Translations under genes and position numbers: made by a program | Origin: Oerskovia flava | GTDB taxonomy: Bacteria > Actinomycetota > Actinomycetes > Actinomycetales > Cellulomonadaceae | Direction: 5' to 3' | DNA length: 64,000 nucleotides | NCBI RefSeq assembly: GCF_026163685.1 | Contig: NZ_JAOXSR010000008.1 | Span: forward strand, 124,001-188,000 | The notes under the pieces: model-generated | What the model saw: the letters and a program-made list of their open reading frames with translations, nothing else | The model's database searches: none | Told to the model about the DNA's origin: nothing | Shown: positions 43,195-51,265 of the stretch, piece by piece | Layout of the letters: each line of letters opens with the position of its first letter | Numbering within the stretch: position 1 is the first letter of the stretch

Positions 43195-44478
43195 ATGACG
43201 ACCCTCGCCCCGCGCGTTCGCTCCCGGTCCGCCCGGGACTGGGCGCTGCCGATCTTCCTCGCCGCGATCGTCGGCGTCTTCCTGCTCATCACACCGATCT
43301 GGCTCGTCGGCAGCGGGCTGTGGGGTCCTCAGCCCGCGATGCTCGAAGGGCTGCCGCTCGTGATGATCGCCAACCTCAGCGTGGTCGCGGGTGTGGTGAT
43401 CTCCCGTCGCTGGCCCGGCTGGGCGGTGGCCGTCGCGGCCTGGCCGTTCGTCTCGATCGTGCTGCTGGGCGTCTTCGTGTGGGGGTGGTGGCTGGGGATG
43501 CTCGCCATCGCGGTCGTCGCGGCGCTCGACGGCTGGCGGCGCGCGATCCTGCCGACCTCCGTCGCCCTGCTCGTCGCGGCGGCGTACTGCTGGATCGCGA
43601 TCCCCGCGCTCCTGCCGATCGGCATCGTCTTCGCGGTCTCGCCGGGCGGTGGCGGCGACCCGGCGCTGTCCTTCGCGCTCTACGCCGTGGCGACCGTCGC
43701 CGTCGTCGCCCTGAGCGCGGCGATCGGGCTCACGTCCCGGTCTCGTCGCCGCAGTCGCCAGGCCGAGGAGACCGCGCACCGCGCGCTCGAGGTCCAGACC
43801 CTCGCCGCGGAGCGGGCGCGGGTCGCGCGCGACCTGCACGACGTCGTCGCGCACCACATCTCGCTCGTCGCCGTCCGCGCCGAGTCCGCGCCGTACCTGC
43901 ACCCCGTGGGAGAGGGAGCCAAGCCGGTCCTCGCGGAGATCGCGCAGGACGCGCGCGGCGCGCTCGACGAGCTGCGTCAGGTCCTCACCGTCCTGCAGCG
44001 GACGGACGGCACGATCGACGACACCACCGACAGCACAGCCGACAGCGATGACGACGGCGGCGGGCCCGGCCCCGAGCGCGCACCGCAGCCCGGGGCGGAC
44101 GACATCGCCGCTCTCGTCGAGGCGGCCCGCGGCGCGGGTCAGGACGTCGAGCTGACCGCCGCGCTCCCGAGCCTCCCGGCCACCCAGGGCTACGTCCTGT
44201 ACCGGGCCGCGCAGGAGGCGTTGACGAACGCGCGCCGGCACGCGCCCGGGCAGGCCGTCTCGATGACGGTGACCGCCACCGGCGACGCCGCCGAGCTGCG
44301 GGTGACGAACCCGCTCGACCAGACCGACGGCGCAGCACCCGGCCACCTCCCCGGGCGTGGCCTCATCGGGATGCGGGAGCGCGTCGAGGCGCTCGGCGGG
44401 TCGCTGACGGCCCAGGTGTCGGACGACGGCCGCGCGTTCGTCGTCGTCGCGACGCTGCCGCTGGGTGACGCCGCGTGA
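43195..44478 (+). CDS. Membrane histidine kinase, DesK/NarX class
   Basis: 427 residues. Four to five membrane segments (about 15-185), then HisKA_3 with the phospho-His in VARDLHDVVAHHISL, then an acidic low-complexity insert (DDTTDSTADSDDDGGG), and a HATPase domain with AAQEALTNARRHA and GRGLIGMRERVEALGG. Downstream response regulator overlaps by 4 bp. Confidence 0.9.
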   Translation: MTTLAPRVRSRSARDWALPIFLAAIVGVFLLITPIWLVGSGLWGPQPAMLEGLPLVMIANLSVVAGVVISRRWPGWAVAVAAWPFVSIVLLGVFVWGWWLGMLAIAVVAALDGWRRAILPTSVALLVAAAYCWIAIPALLPIGIVFAVSPGGGGDPALSFALYAVATVAVVALSAAIGLTSRSRRRSRQAEETAHRALEVQTLAAERARVARDLHDVVAHHISLVAVRAESAPYLHPVGEGAKPVLAEIAQDARGALDELRQVLTVLQRTDGTIDDTTDSTADSDDDGGGPGPERAPQPGADDIAALVEAARGAGQDVELTAALPSLPATQGYVLYRAAQEALTNARRHAPGQAVSMTVTATGDAAELRVTNPLDQTDGAAPGHLPGRGLIGMRERVEALGGSLTAQVSDDGRAFVVVATLPLGDAA

Positions 44479-45119
44479 CGCGCGTCGTGGTCGCGGACGA
44501 CCAGCCCGTCGTGCGCCTGGGCTTCGCCGCGATGATCGACGCCGCACCCGACCTCACGGTCGTCGGCTCCGCGGCGGACGGGCTGGAGCTGCTCGCTCTG
44601 GTCGCAGACCAGGCGCCCGACGTCGCGGTCGTCGACGTCCGGATGCCCCACCTGGACGGCATCGCGGCGACCGCCCGCATCTGCGCGCGTCACCCCGCGA
44701 CGAAGGTCCTCATCCTCACGACGTTCGACCTCGACGAGTACGTCTACGACGCCCTGCAGGCCGGGGCGAGCGGGTTCCTCCTCAAGGACATCCCCGCCGC
44801 GCGGCTCGTCGAGGGGGTGCGGATGGTCGCCGAGGGCTCCATGCTCCTCGGGCCGAACGTCACCCGGCGCCTCGTCGGGGACTTCTCCGCGCGGGCGAGC
44901 GCACCCGCGCCCGTCCCCGGCCTCGACACCCTCACCGCACGGGAGCACGAGGTGCTGCTCGCCGTGGCGCGCGGACTGTCGAACGCTGAGGTCGGCGCCG
45001 AGCTGTTCATCACCGAGCAGACCGTCAAGTCCCACGTGTCGGAGGTGCTGCGCAAGCTCGAGCGCCGTGACCGCGTGCAGCTCGTGATCGCCGCGTACGA
45101 GTCGGGCCTGATGCTCTGA
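44475..45119 (+). CDS. NarL/LuxR-type response regulator
   Basis: 214 residues. Receiver domain: VVVADDQPVVR, phospho-Asp in VVDVRMP, Lys in FLLKDIP. LuxR helix-turn-helix: LTAREHEVLLAVARG and TEQTVKSHVSEVLRKL. The GTG overlaps the kinase stop. Function of the regulon unknown. Confidence 0.93.
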   Translation: MTRVVVADDQPVVRLGFAAMIDAAPDLTVVGSAADGLELLALVADQAPDVAVVDVRMPHLDGIAATARICARHPATKVLILTTFDLDEYVYDALQAGASGFLLKDIPAARLVEGVRMVAEGSMLLGPNVTRRLVGDFSARASAPAPVPGLDTLTAREHEVLLAVARGLSNAEVGAELFITEQTVKSHVSEVLRKLERRDRVQLVIAAYESGLML

Positions 45120-45121
45120 CC

Positions 45122-45138
45122 GTCGGGCCGGTGCCGAC
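45122..45138. terminator. Stem-loop between convergent response-regulator and ubiA genes
   Basis: GTCGG (45122-45126) and CCGAC (45134-45138) form a short GC stem in the 25-bp gap between convergent stop codons. Position suggests a terminator, but the stem is weak. Confidence 0.3.
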
Positions 45139-45144
45139 CCCGGA

Positions 45145-46026
45145 CTACAGGGCGACGTCGGACCCGGCCGTCACGAGCAGCACCACGCACACGGCGGCCA
45201 CGGCCATGCTCAGGGTGAAGGGTGCGCGCGACGCCGGTCGGGTCCACCCGATCACGCCCGCGACGACCGCGAGCGCCGCGGCGACCCCGGCCGCGGCCCA
45301 CCGGACCGGCCCGGGTGGGGTGGCCGGGCCCAGGAGGGCGACGGCCGTCGCACCGACGAGGACCAGGGGGGCGACGACGCTCGCCAGGCGCCGTCCGAGG
45401 CGGTGCGGCAGGCCGGTGACGCCGGTCGCGGCGTCGTCCTCGAGGTCCGGCAGGGTGTTGGCGACGTGCGCGCCGACACCGAGCAGGGCGGTCGCCGCGA
45501 TCGCCCAGGGTGCCGCGGCGGTGCCGGTCACGGCGAGGACGACGAAGAGCAGGAGCAGGCCGAAGGACACGGCGTACGGGAGCGGGGACCAGACGGTCGA
45601 CTTGAGCCGCAGGTTGTACGCCCAGGCGCTCGCGACCGCGACGAGGTGGACCGCACCGGGAAGCCAGCCCGTCGCGACGGACAGCACGACGCACGCACCG
45701 AGCGCGACCAGGGCGGCTGCGCGCAGCTGCGCGGCGGTGACGAGGCCGTCGACCACGGGCTTGCCGGTGCGTCCGACGGCCAGGTCCCGGGCGGCGTCGA
45801 GCCAGTCGTTCGACCACCCCACGGACAGCTGGCCGGCGAGGACCGCGGCGGCGACGAGCGCCGTCGTCGGGCCGGACGCACCGACACCGAGCGCGAAGGC
45901 CGCCGCGAGGAGCGTGACCATCACGGTCGGGCCGGTGTGGCACGCGACGGCCAGGCCGCGCACCGTGCCCCGCACGCGAGACGACTGCGACGCACCGCCA
46001 CCCGTGGCGGCGACCCTGCTGCTCAT
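45145..46026 (-). CDS. UbiA-family prenyltransferase
   Basis: 293 residues with about eight membrane segments. The first Asp-rich motif is SNDWLDAARD (N-D-x2-D), and the second is in LPDLEDD; both bind Mg-prenyl diphosphate. It attaches a prenyl chain to an aromatic or other acceptor. TAGCGT (46038-46033) lies 6 nt before the ATG, so the start is leaderless. It lies 3.6 kb from the type III PKS operon, whose product is a possible acceptor; that link is inference. Confidence 0.87.
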   Translation of the reverse strand: MSSRVAATGGGASQSSRVRGTVRGLAVACHTGPTVMVTLLAAAFALGVGASGPTTALVAAAVLAGQLSVGWSNDWLDAARDLAVGRTGKPVVDGLVTAAQLRAAALVALGACVVLSVATGWLPGAVHLVAVASAWAYNLRLKSTVWSPLPYAVSFGLLLLFVVLAVTGTAAAPWAIAATALLGVGAHVANTLPDLEDDAATGVTGLPHRLGRRLASVVAPLVLVGATAVALLGPATPPGPVRWAAAGVAAALAVVAGVIGWTRPASRAPFTLSMAVAAVCVVLLVTAGSDVAL

Positions 46027-46035
46027 GCCCGCACG

Positions 46036-46938
46036 CTACCCGGCGTCCGGCCGCCCCACACCCGCCGGGACGTCCGCCGGCAGTGTCGAGAGGAAGTCCC
46101 GGATGAGGTCCGCGACCTGGTCGAGGTCGCTCTCGAGGAGGAAGTGCCCGGCGGGCAGGAGGTGGATCTGCGCGTCGGGGAGGTCCCGCGTGAAGGCGCG
46201 TGCGCCGTCGGGCCCGAAGATCTCGTCGCGCTCGCCCCAGACCGCGAGGAGCGGCACCTGGCTGGTCCGGAAGTACTCGTGCAGCCGCGGGTACATCGCG
46301 ACGTTCGTGGCGTAGTCGCGGAACAGCGTCAGCTGGACCTCGTCGTTGCCGGGCCGCGAGACGAGCGCGTGGTCGTGGTGCCACGTGTCCGGGTCGACGA
46401 CAGTGGGGTCCTCGACGCCGTGGAGGTACTGCCAACGGATCGCGTCGATGCCGAGCGCCTCACGGATCGCGGTCTCGGTCGTCGCGTTCTGCTCCTGCTG
46501 GTAGGCCCACACCGGTGCCCAGAAGCTCTCGACGAAGCCGTCCTCGTACGCGTTGCCGTTCTGGGTGATGATCGCGGTGATCGCGTCCGGCCGACGGGTG
46601 GCGAGGCGCCAGCCGATGGGTGCGCCGTAGTCCTGGACGTAGATCGCGTAGCGGTCGACGCCGATGTCCGCCAGGAGCGCCTCGGTGATGTCCGCGAGGG
46701 CGTCGAACGAGTAGTCGAACTCGTCCGCTCGGGGCGCCGCCGAGAGGCCGAAGCCGAGGTGGTCGGGGGCGACGACGTGGAACCGGTCCGCCAGCAACGG
46801 GATGAGGTGGCGGAACATGAACGAGCTCGTCGGGTAGCCGTGGAGCAGGACGATCGTGGGCGCAGCCGGGTCCCCGGCCTCGCGGTAGAAGATCTCGTAC
46901 CCGTGGACGGTGCGGGTCCGATGGTGAACCGTAGCCAT
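46036..46938 (-). CDS. Alpha/beta hydrolase with Asp nucleophile (epoxide-hydrolase-like)
   Basis: 300 residues. Oxyanion motif LLHGYPTSS, nucleophile Asp103 in YVQDYGAPIG, acid in WGERDEIFG, and catalytic His in AGHFLLE. In haloalkane dehalogenases the nucleophile is followed by a halide-binding Trp; here it is Tyr104, so an epoxide hydrolase or related activity is more likely. The ATG at 46938 has AAGGAG 6 nt upstream and is preferred over one at 46953. It is divergent from a CGNR regulator gene. Confidence 0.85.
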   Translation of the reverse strand: MATVHHRTRTVHGYEIFYREAGDPAAPTIVLLHGYPTSSFMFRHLIPLLADRFHVVAPDHLGFGLSAAPRADEFDYSFDALADITEALLADIGVDRYAIYVQDYGAPIGWRLATRRPDAITAIITQNGNAYEDGFVESFWAPVWAYQQEQNATTETAIREALGIDAIRWQYLHGVEDPTVVDPDTWHHDHALVSRPGNDEVQLTLFRDYATNVAMYPRLHEYFRTSQVPLLAVWGERDEIFGPDGARAFTRDLPDAQIHLLPAGHFLLESDLDQVADLIRDFLSTLPADVPAGVGRPDAG

Positions 46939-46964
46939 GTCTAACTCCTTCATCGCGGTTATCT

Positions 46965-47021
46965 GGTTAGAGCACCATAGGAGGCGTCGTCTAACCTGTC
47001 AACCCTTGGGATATAGGTTAG
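46965..47021. promoter_or_regulatory. GGTTAG repeats between hydrolase and CGNR regulator genes
   Basis: GGTTAG occurs at 46965-46970 and 47016-47021 and, inverted (CTAACC), at 46991-46996; a weaker CTAACT lies at 46941-46946. The spacing of about 25 bp between hexamer starts suggests one regulator binding several half-sites. The last copy overlaps the CGNR -10 box (TAGGCT, 47019-47024). Confidence 0.55.
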
Positions 47022-47030
47022 GCTTGGACC

Positions 47031-47564
47031 ATGATCGATCTTCCCGACGACGAGGCCCTCCTCCTCGAGCTGCTGAACACCTCCCCCGTCGAGGGCGGTG
47101 TGCCGACCGACGCGCTACGTGACGACGCCGAGGCGGTCGCGTGGGCGACGGAGCGCGGCGGAGCAGGCACCCTGCAAGAGGTCACGACCGTCCGGCAGGT
47201 CCGTGACGCCCTCCAGTCCGTCGTCCGTGGAGAGGAGCAGCCCGCCGCCCTGGACACGTTCCTGCGCGACGCGGCGATGATCCCGACCGTCACCTCCGGC
47301 GGGGTGGGGTGGAGGCTCCGGGCAGCGCCCGACGACACGCTCGCCGTGCGGGTCGTGCTCGCGTGGGGCGCGCTCGAGCGGGACCACCCCGGCCGGCTCC
47401 GGTCGTGCGGCAACCCCGAGTGCCACCGGTTCCTCATCGACCGCAGCCACGCCAACCGCGCCCAGTGGTGCTCCATGGCCCTGTGCGGCAACCGCATGAA
47501 GGCCCGACGGCACTACGAGCGCAAGCGCCAGGCCGCGGGCGGGTCTGCTCCCGGACGCCGGTAG
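47031..47564 (+). CDS. CGNR zinc-finger transcription factor
   Basis: 177 residues. An N-terminal ligand-binding ABATE-like region (about 1-120) precedes the CGNR finger: RSCGNPECHRFLIDRSHANRAQ then WCSMALCGNRMKARRHYERKR, with the zinc Cys pairs and the eponymous CGNR. TAGGCT lies 6 nt before the ATG (leaderless). It likely represses itself and the divergent hydrolase through the GGTTAG sites. Confidence 0.9.
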   Translation: MIDLPDDEALLLELLNTSPVEGGVPTDALRDDAEAVAWATERGGAGTLQEVTTVRQVRDALQSVVRGEEQPAALDTFLRDAAMIPTVTSGGVGWRLRAAPDDTLAVRVVLAWGALERDHPGRLRSCGNPECHRFLIDRSHANRAQWCSMALCGNRMKARRHYERKRQAAGGSAPGRR

Positions 47565-47585
47565 TCGTCGTCAGGCTGCGTCGCG

Positions 47586-48668
47586 TCAGGCCGGTGCAGA
47601 CGACCTGCTCGAGTCCGGCTGGTCGAGCTCGTCCTCGATGACGGCCGCCAGCTCGGCTGCGCTCGGCAGCACGCCGCGAGCGTCCGCCGGCAGGCCCTGA
47701 TAGTCCGCGACGGCGACCGGGGCGCTGGTGCTGGCCAGCGCGTACCGCACGGTCGGCCCCGACTTCCCGGTGCACAGCAGGATCCCGATCGTCGGTGCGT
47801 GGATCGTGGGCCGGCGGAGCTGGTCGTCGACGATCGCGACGTACGTCCCGAGCTGGCCCACGTGCGCGGGCTCGAACGATCCGATCTTGAGCTCGACCAC
47901 GACGTATCGCAGCTGCTCGACGTGGAAGAACAGCAGGTCGACGGAGAACTCGTCCACCCGGTCACTCGCATCGTCCGGCACCGTCAGGCGCACCTGGCGG
48001 CCGACGAACGCCATCCCACGGCCGAGCTCGAGCATCGTGTCCTGCAACCGGTCCGTCAACGCCTGCTCGACGTCTCGTTCGGCGACGCGCTCGACGAGCG
48101 CGAGGTGCTCGAACACGTACGGGTCCTTGACCAGCTGCTGCGCGAGCTCGGAGTCCGGCGACTCCAGCGCCGTCGTGAAGTTCGTCGGTGCCGCACCCAA
48201 CGCGGTGCGCAGACCGACCTTGATCTGGTGCTCCAGGACGCCGCGCGTCCAGCCGTTCTCCGCGGCGCGCTCGGCGTACCAGTCGCGCTCTGCCCGGGTC
48301 TCGAGCCGGTCGAGCAGGACCGTCACGTGTCCCCACGGCAATCGTCCAACGGGTTGTTGGACGAACTCGTCTTCTGTGGGCCAGGTCTCCGCGGCCCGAC
48401 GCATGTACAGCAGGTTCGACCGTGACCAGCCGCGCTGGTCGGGGAACTCGCTGCGCAGGTCCGCGGCCAGGGACGTCACGACCTTGCTCCCCCACCCCGC
48501 GGTGCGCTGACGCTCGAGGATGTCCCGCCCGACCGACCAGTAGAGCCGCAGCACCTCAGAGTTCGCTGCTCGGGCCGCCCGGAACCGCGTCGACCGGACG
48601 CGCGCCTTCAGCTCGGCCAGCAGCTCTGCGTACCCATCGGGCGCGATCTCAGGACTCGACGACGTCAT
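47586..48668 (-). CDS. PDDEXK nuclease-family protein (YhcG/DUF1016)
   Basis: 360 residues. N-terminal helical DUF1016_N (LYWSVGRDILERQ, WSRSNLLYMRRAAETWP) and C-terminal PDDEXK nuclease domain with the acid in DEFSVDLLFFH and the E-x-K in YVVVELKIGSFEP. Members are thought to act in DNA repair or restriction-like defence. Start ATG at 48668 has CAGGA upstream. It stands alone, without a restriction-modification partner. Confidence 0.87.
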   Translation of the reverse strand: MTSSSPEIAPDGYAELLAELKARVRSTRFRAARAANSEVLRLYWSVGRDILERQRTAGWGSKVVTSLAADLRSEFPDQRGWSRSNLLYMRRAAETWPTEDEFVQQPVGRLPWGHVTVLLDRLETRAERDWYAERAAENGWTRGVLEHQIKVGLRTALGAAPTNFTTALESPDSELAQQLVKDPYVFEHLALVERVAERDVEQALTDRLQDTMLELGRGMAFVGRQVRLTVPDDASDRVDEFSVDLLFFHVEQLRYVVVELKIGSFEPAHVGQLGTYVAIVDDQLRRPTIHAPTIGILLCTGKSGPTVRYALASTSAPVAVADYQGLPADARGVLPSAAELAAVIEDELDQPDSSRSSAPA

Positions 48669-48754
48669 GGACGCATCCTGCCGCGGGGGTCTCACGCGGC
48701 TCGGCGACGAGGTAGGGTCACGCTCGACGCGATCGCGACACCGCAGGGGGCGCG

Positions 48755-49234
48755 ATGCGACGCAGCGTTGCGCTGATGACGGTAGGGCTGTTGGCAGGTA
48801 TGTCCGCAGCGTGCTCGACGGCTGCGGAGAGCACGCCGACAGAGCCTCGGGCCACCACCGAGAGCCGGACGAGCAGTCCGCCGCCGCAGCCGTCGCCGGA
48901 CGCCTCGCCGAGCGCGGAGGCGACCGGCACTCCGGACCCGGGCGAGCCGGCCGACGTCAGCCAGCACACCGTCGTCGGGTACGAGGGCTGGTGGAGCATG
49001 GCCGCGATGGACGACGAGGGGCGGGCGCTGCTGGACGAGTACCCGAACGTCGTCCTCGTCGACAGCAGCACGGGCGCCATCATCAACGCGGGGGCGATCA
49101 TCCGCGGGGAGCAGGACCACCTGCCGATCGACGAGAGCTGGCCGCAGGACGCGGTCGTCGTCCTCGACGCCAACACTCTCGAACTCGCCGACTCGTTCAG
49201 GATCGACGAGTACGGCAGCCCCGTCCGGGACTAG
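48755..49234 (+). CDS. Probable lipoprotein of unknown function
   Basis: 159 residues. Signal sequence with a lipobox-like MSAAC (Cys20), then a Pro/Ser/Thr-rich linker of about 45 residues and a globular domain (75-159) with GWWSMAAMDDEGRALLDEYPN. The lipobox lacks Leu at -3, so lipidation is likely but not certain. The family is not recognised. GCAGGGGG precedes the ATG. Confidence 0.7.
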   Translation: MRRSVALMTVGLLAGMSAACSTAAESTPTEPRATTESRTSSPPPQPSPDASPSAEATGTPDPGEPADVSQHTVVGYEGWWSMAAMDDEGRALLDEYPNVVLVDSSTGAIINAGAIIRGEQDHLPIDESWPQDAVVVLDANTLELADSFRIDEYGSPVRD

Positions 49235-49300
49235 CGGCTCACACGGTCGAGCGGGCACCCTCGGCATGCGCCGACGGTGCCCGGCCCGGGACCGGTGTGG

Positions 49301-49477
49301 TCAGTCGTTGTGCTCCTTCGCCTTCTCGGCGAGAGTGTCGACGTGCTCGTCGACGGAGTCGGGTGCGACGCTCTTGATCTTCTCGGCGATGTCGTCGATG
49401 CGGTCGTCGGTGAGGAAGTCCTTGGCCTTGCCCAGCATCCCGCCGAGGCCGTCGTTGCCCTGGGTCGACTCGCTCAT
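49301..49477 (-). CDS. Small helical protein (antitoxin- or CsbD-like)
   Basis: 58 residues, highly charged and helical: GLGGMLGKAKDFLTDDRIDDI then VDEHVDTLAEKAKEHND. Short actinobacterial proteins with KAKDFL...AEKIK repeats are annotated variously as antitoxin- or stress-like; no toxin gene is adjacent. AGGAGG lies 5 nt before the ATG at 49477, a very strong ribosome-binding site. Confidence 0.75.
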   Translation of the reverse strand: MSESTQGNDGLGGMLGKAKDFLTDDRIDDIAEKIKSVAPDSVDEHVDTLAEKAKEHND

Positions 49478-49601
49478 GATTCCTCCTGGAGGCGTGCACG
49501 TCCGCGGCGCGGAGTGCGCCACACGCCGAAAGTAGCCGGGTCCGGGTGCGTGCACCATCCGGCAACGCGCGGCGCGTACGCCCCCGTGACACGATGCCCA
49601 G

Positions 49602-50711
49602 ATGTCGCGTGTCCTCGCCGTCGGGCCTGCGTTACCCCGCCACGTGTACCCGCAGCGTGAGATCACACGGGTGATCGGCCCGCTCCTCACCGCGGACCGG
49701 GGCCGCCAGGACCGCCTCGAACGGCTGCACGCGGCGAGCGGGGTCACCACCCGCCATCTCGCGCTGCCGCTCGAGGAGTACGCGGCGCTGACGAGCTTCG
49801 GTCGCGCGAACGACCAGTTCATCGCCGTCGGCACGGACCTCGCGGAGCAGGCGTGCCACCGGGCGCTCGACGCCACAGGTCTCGACCCCCAGGACGTGGA
49901 CTTCCTGCTCTTCACGTCCGTCACCGGGATCTCGGCGCCGTCGATCGACTCGCTGCTCGTGGGCCGGCTCGGGATGCGCACGGACGTCAAGCGGCTGCCG
50001 TCGTTCGGCCTGGGCTGCGTCGCGGGCGCCGCGGGGCTCGCGCGCGTCCACGACTACCTCGAGGGCCATCCGCGCGAGGTGGCGCTGCTCGTCTCGGTCG
50101 AGCTGTGCTCGCTGACGATCCAGCACGGCGACGACTCCATGGCGAACCTCGTCTCCAGCGGCCTGTTCGGCGACGGCGCGGCCGCGGTCGTCGTGGTCGG
50201 CGACGAGCACCCGGCCGCCGCCTCCCCGACGGCCGCGCAGCCCGCGGTCGTCGACACCCGCAGCCGCCTGTACCCCGACACGGCCGACCACCTCGGCTGG
50301 ACGGTCGGTGACGGCGGGTTCGGCATCGTCCTGTCGGCCGGCCTGCCCGACATCATCGGCGCGCACCTCGCGGGCGACCTCAAGGGCCTGCTCGCCGACC
50401 ACGATCTCGAGGTGGCCGACGTCGGCACGTGGGTCGTGCACGCCGGCGGCCCGCGGGTCCTCTCCGCGGTCCGCGACGCGCTCGGCCTCACCGACGCGGA
50501 CCTGGCCGTGAGCCGGGCCTCGCTCGCCGCCGTCGGGAACCTGTCCTCCGCCTCCGTGCTGCACGTCCTCGCGGACACGCTCCGCGGGCGGACCGGGAGC
50601 ACCGGCCCGCTCCCGCCCGGCGGGGAGCACGGTGTGCTCATGGCGTTCGGCCCCGGGGTGAGCGCCGAGCTCGTCCTGCTGCACCTGCCCACGACCGAGG
50701 AAGGGTCCTGA
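49602..50711 (+). CDS. Type III polyketide synthase (alkylresorcinol/chalcone synthase-like)
   Basis: 369 residues, thiolase fold. Catalytic triad Cys139 in SFGLGCVAGAAG, His280 in WVVHAGGP and Asn313 in AVGNLSSASV. It condenses malonyl-CoA onto an acyl starter. Two coupled genes follow: an ICMT-type methyltransferase and an FAD monooxygenase. This order matches the SrsA-SrsB-SrsC pathway for methylated phenolic lipids of Streptomyces, which is the best functional guess. Stop and next start overlap (TGATG). Confidence 0.92.
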   Translation: MSRVLAVGPALPRHVYPQREITRVIGPLLTADRGRQDRLERLHAASGVTTRHLALPLEEYAALTSFGRANDQFIAVGTDLAEQACHRALDATGLDPQDVDFLLFTSVTGISAPSIDSLLVGRLGMRTDVKRLPSFGLGCVAGAAGLARVHDYLEGHPREVALLVSVELCSLTIQHGDDSMANLVSSGLFGDGAAAVVVVGDEHPAAASPTAAQPAVVDTRSRLYPDTADHLGWTVGDGGFGIVLSAGLPDIIGAHLAGDLKGLLADHDLEVADVGTWVVHAGGPRVLSAVRDALGLTDADLAVSRASLAAVGNLSSASVLHVLADTLRGRTGSTGPLPPGGEHGVLMAFGPGVSAELVLLHLPTTEEGS

Positions 50712-51265
50712 TGCTGCTCGTCTTCCAGCTGATCGTCGCCGCGACCGCGCTCGAGCGGCTGCTCGAGCTCGTCGTGTCGGCCCGCAACGCGCGGTGGGCG
50801 TTCGCGCGCGGCGGCATCGAGTCGGGGCGCGGACACTTCCCCGCGATGGTCGCCCTGCACACCGGGCTCCTCGTCGCGTGCCTCGTCGAGGTCCAGGTCG
50901 CCGACCGACCGTTCCTGCCGTGGCTCGGCTGGCCCGCGATCGCGCTCGTCGTCGCGAGCCAGGCCCTGCGCTGGTGGTGCATCGGCACGCTCGGGCACCG
51001 GTGGAACACCCGCGTCATCGTCGTGCCCGGCATGCCGCTCGTCGCCCGCGGCCCCTACCGGTGGCTCCGTCACCCGAACTACGTCGCGGTCGTCGTCGAG
51101 GGCATCGCTCTCCCCCTGGTGCACTCCTGCTGGGTCACCGCCCTCGTCTTCACCGTCCTCAACGCGGTCCTCCTCGCGCGCTTCCGCATCCCCGCGGAGG
51201 AACGGGCCCTCGCCGCGGCGACCGCCGCCCCCGCTCGGGACGCCACGGGCGCCGCACCCGCATGA
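50711..51265 (+). CDS. ICMT-family membrane methyltransferase (SrsB-like)
   Basis: 184 residues with four to five membrane segments. The conserved ICMT C-terminal motif is visible as GPYRWLRHPNYVAVVVEG. In phenolic-lipid operons such proteins O-methylate the resorcinol made by the type III PKS using S-adenosylmethionine. The ATG shares one base with the PKS stop, and its own stop overlaps the next start (ATGA). Confidence 0.87.
   Translation: MLLVFQLIVAATALERLLELVVSARNARWAFARGGIESGRGHFPAMVALHTGLLVACLVEVQVADRPFLPWLGWPAIALVVASQALRWWCIGTLGHRWNTRVIVVPGMPLVARGPYRWLRHPNYVAVVVEGIALPLVHSCWVTALVFTVLNAVLLARFRIPAEERALAAATAAPARDATGAAPA

Noticed and set aside
46036-46938. Haloalkane dehalogenase
   Set aside because: The nucleophile is followed by Tyr instead of the halide-binding Trp, so an epoxide-hydrolase-like enzyme is more likely.
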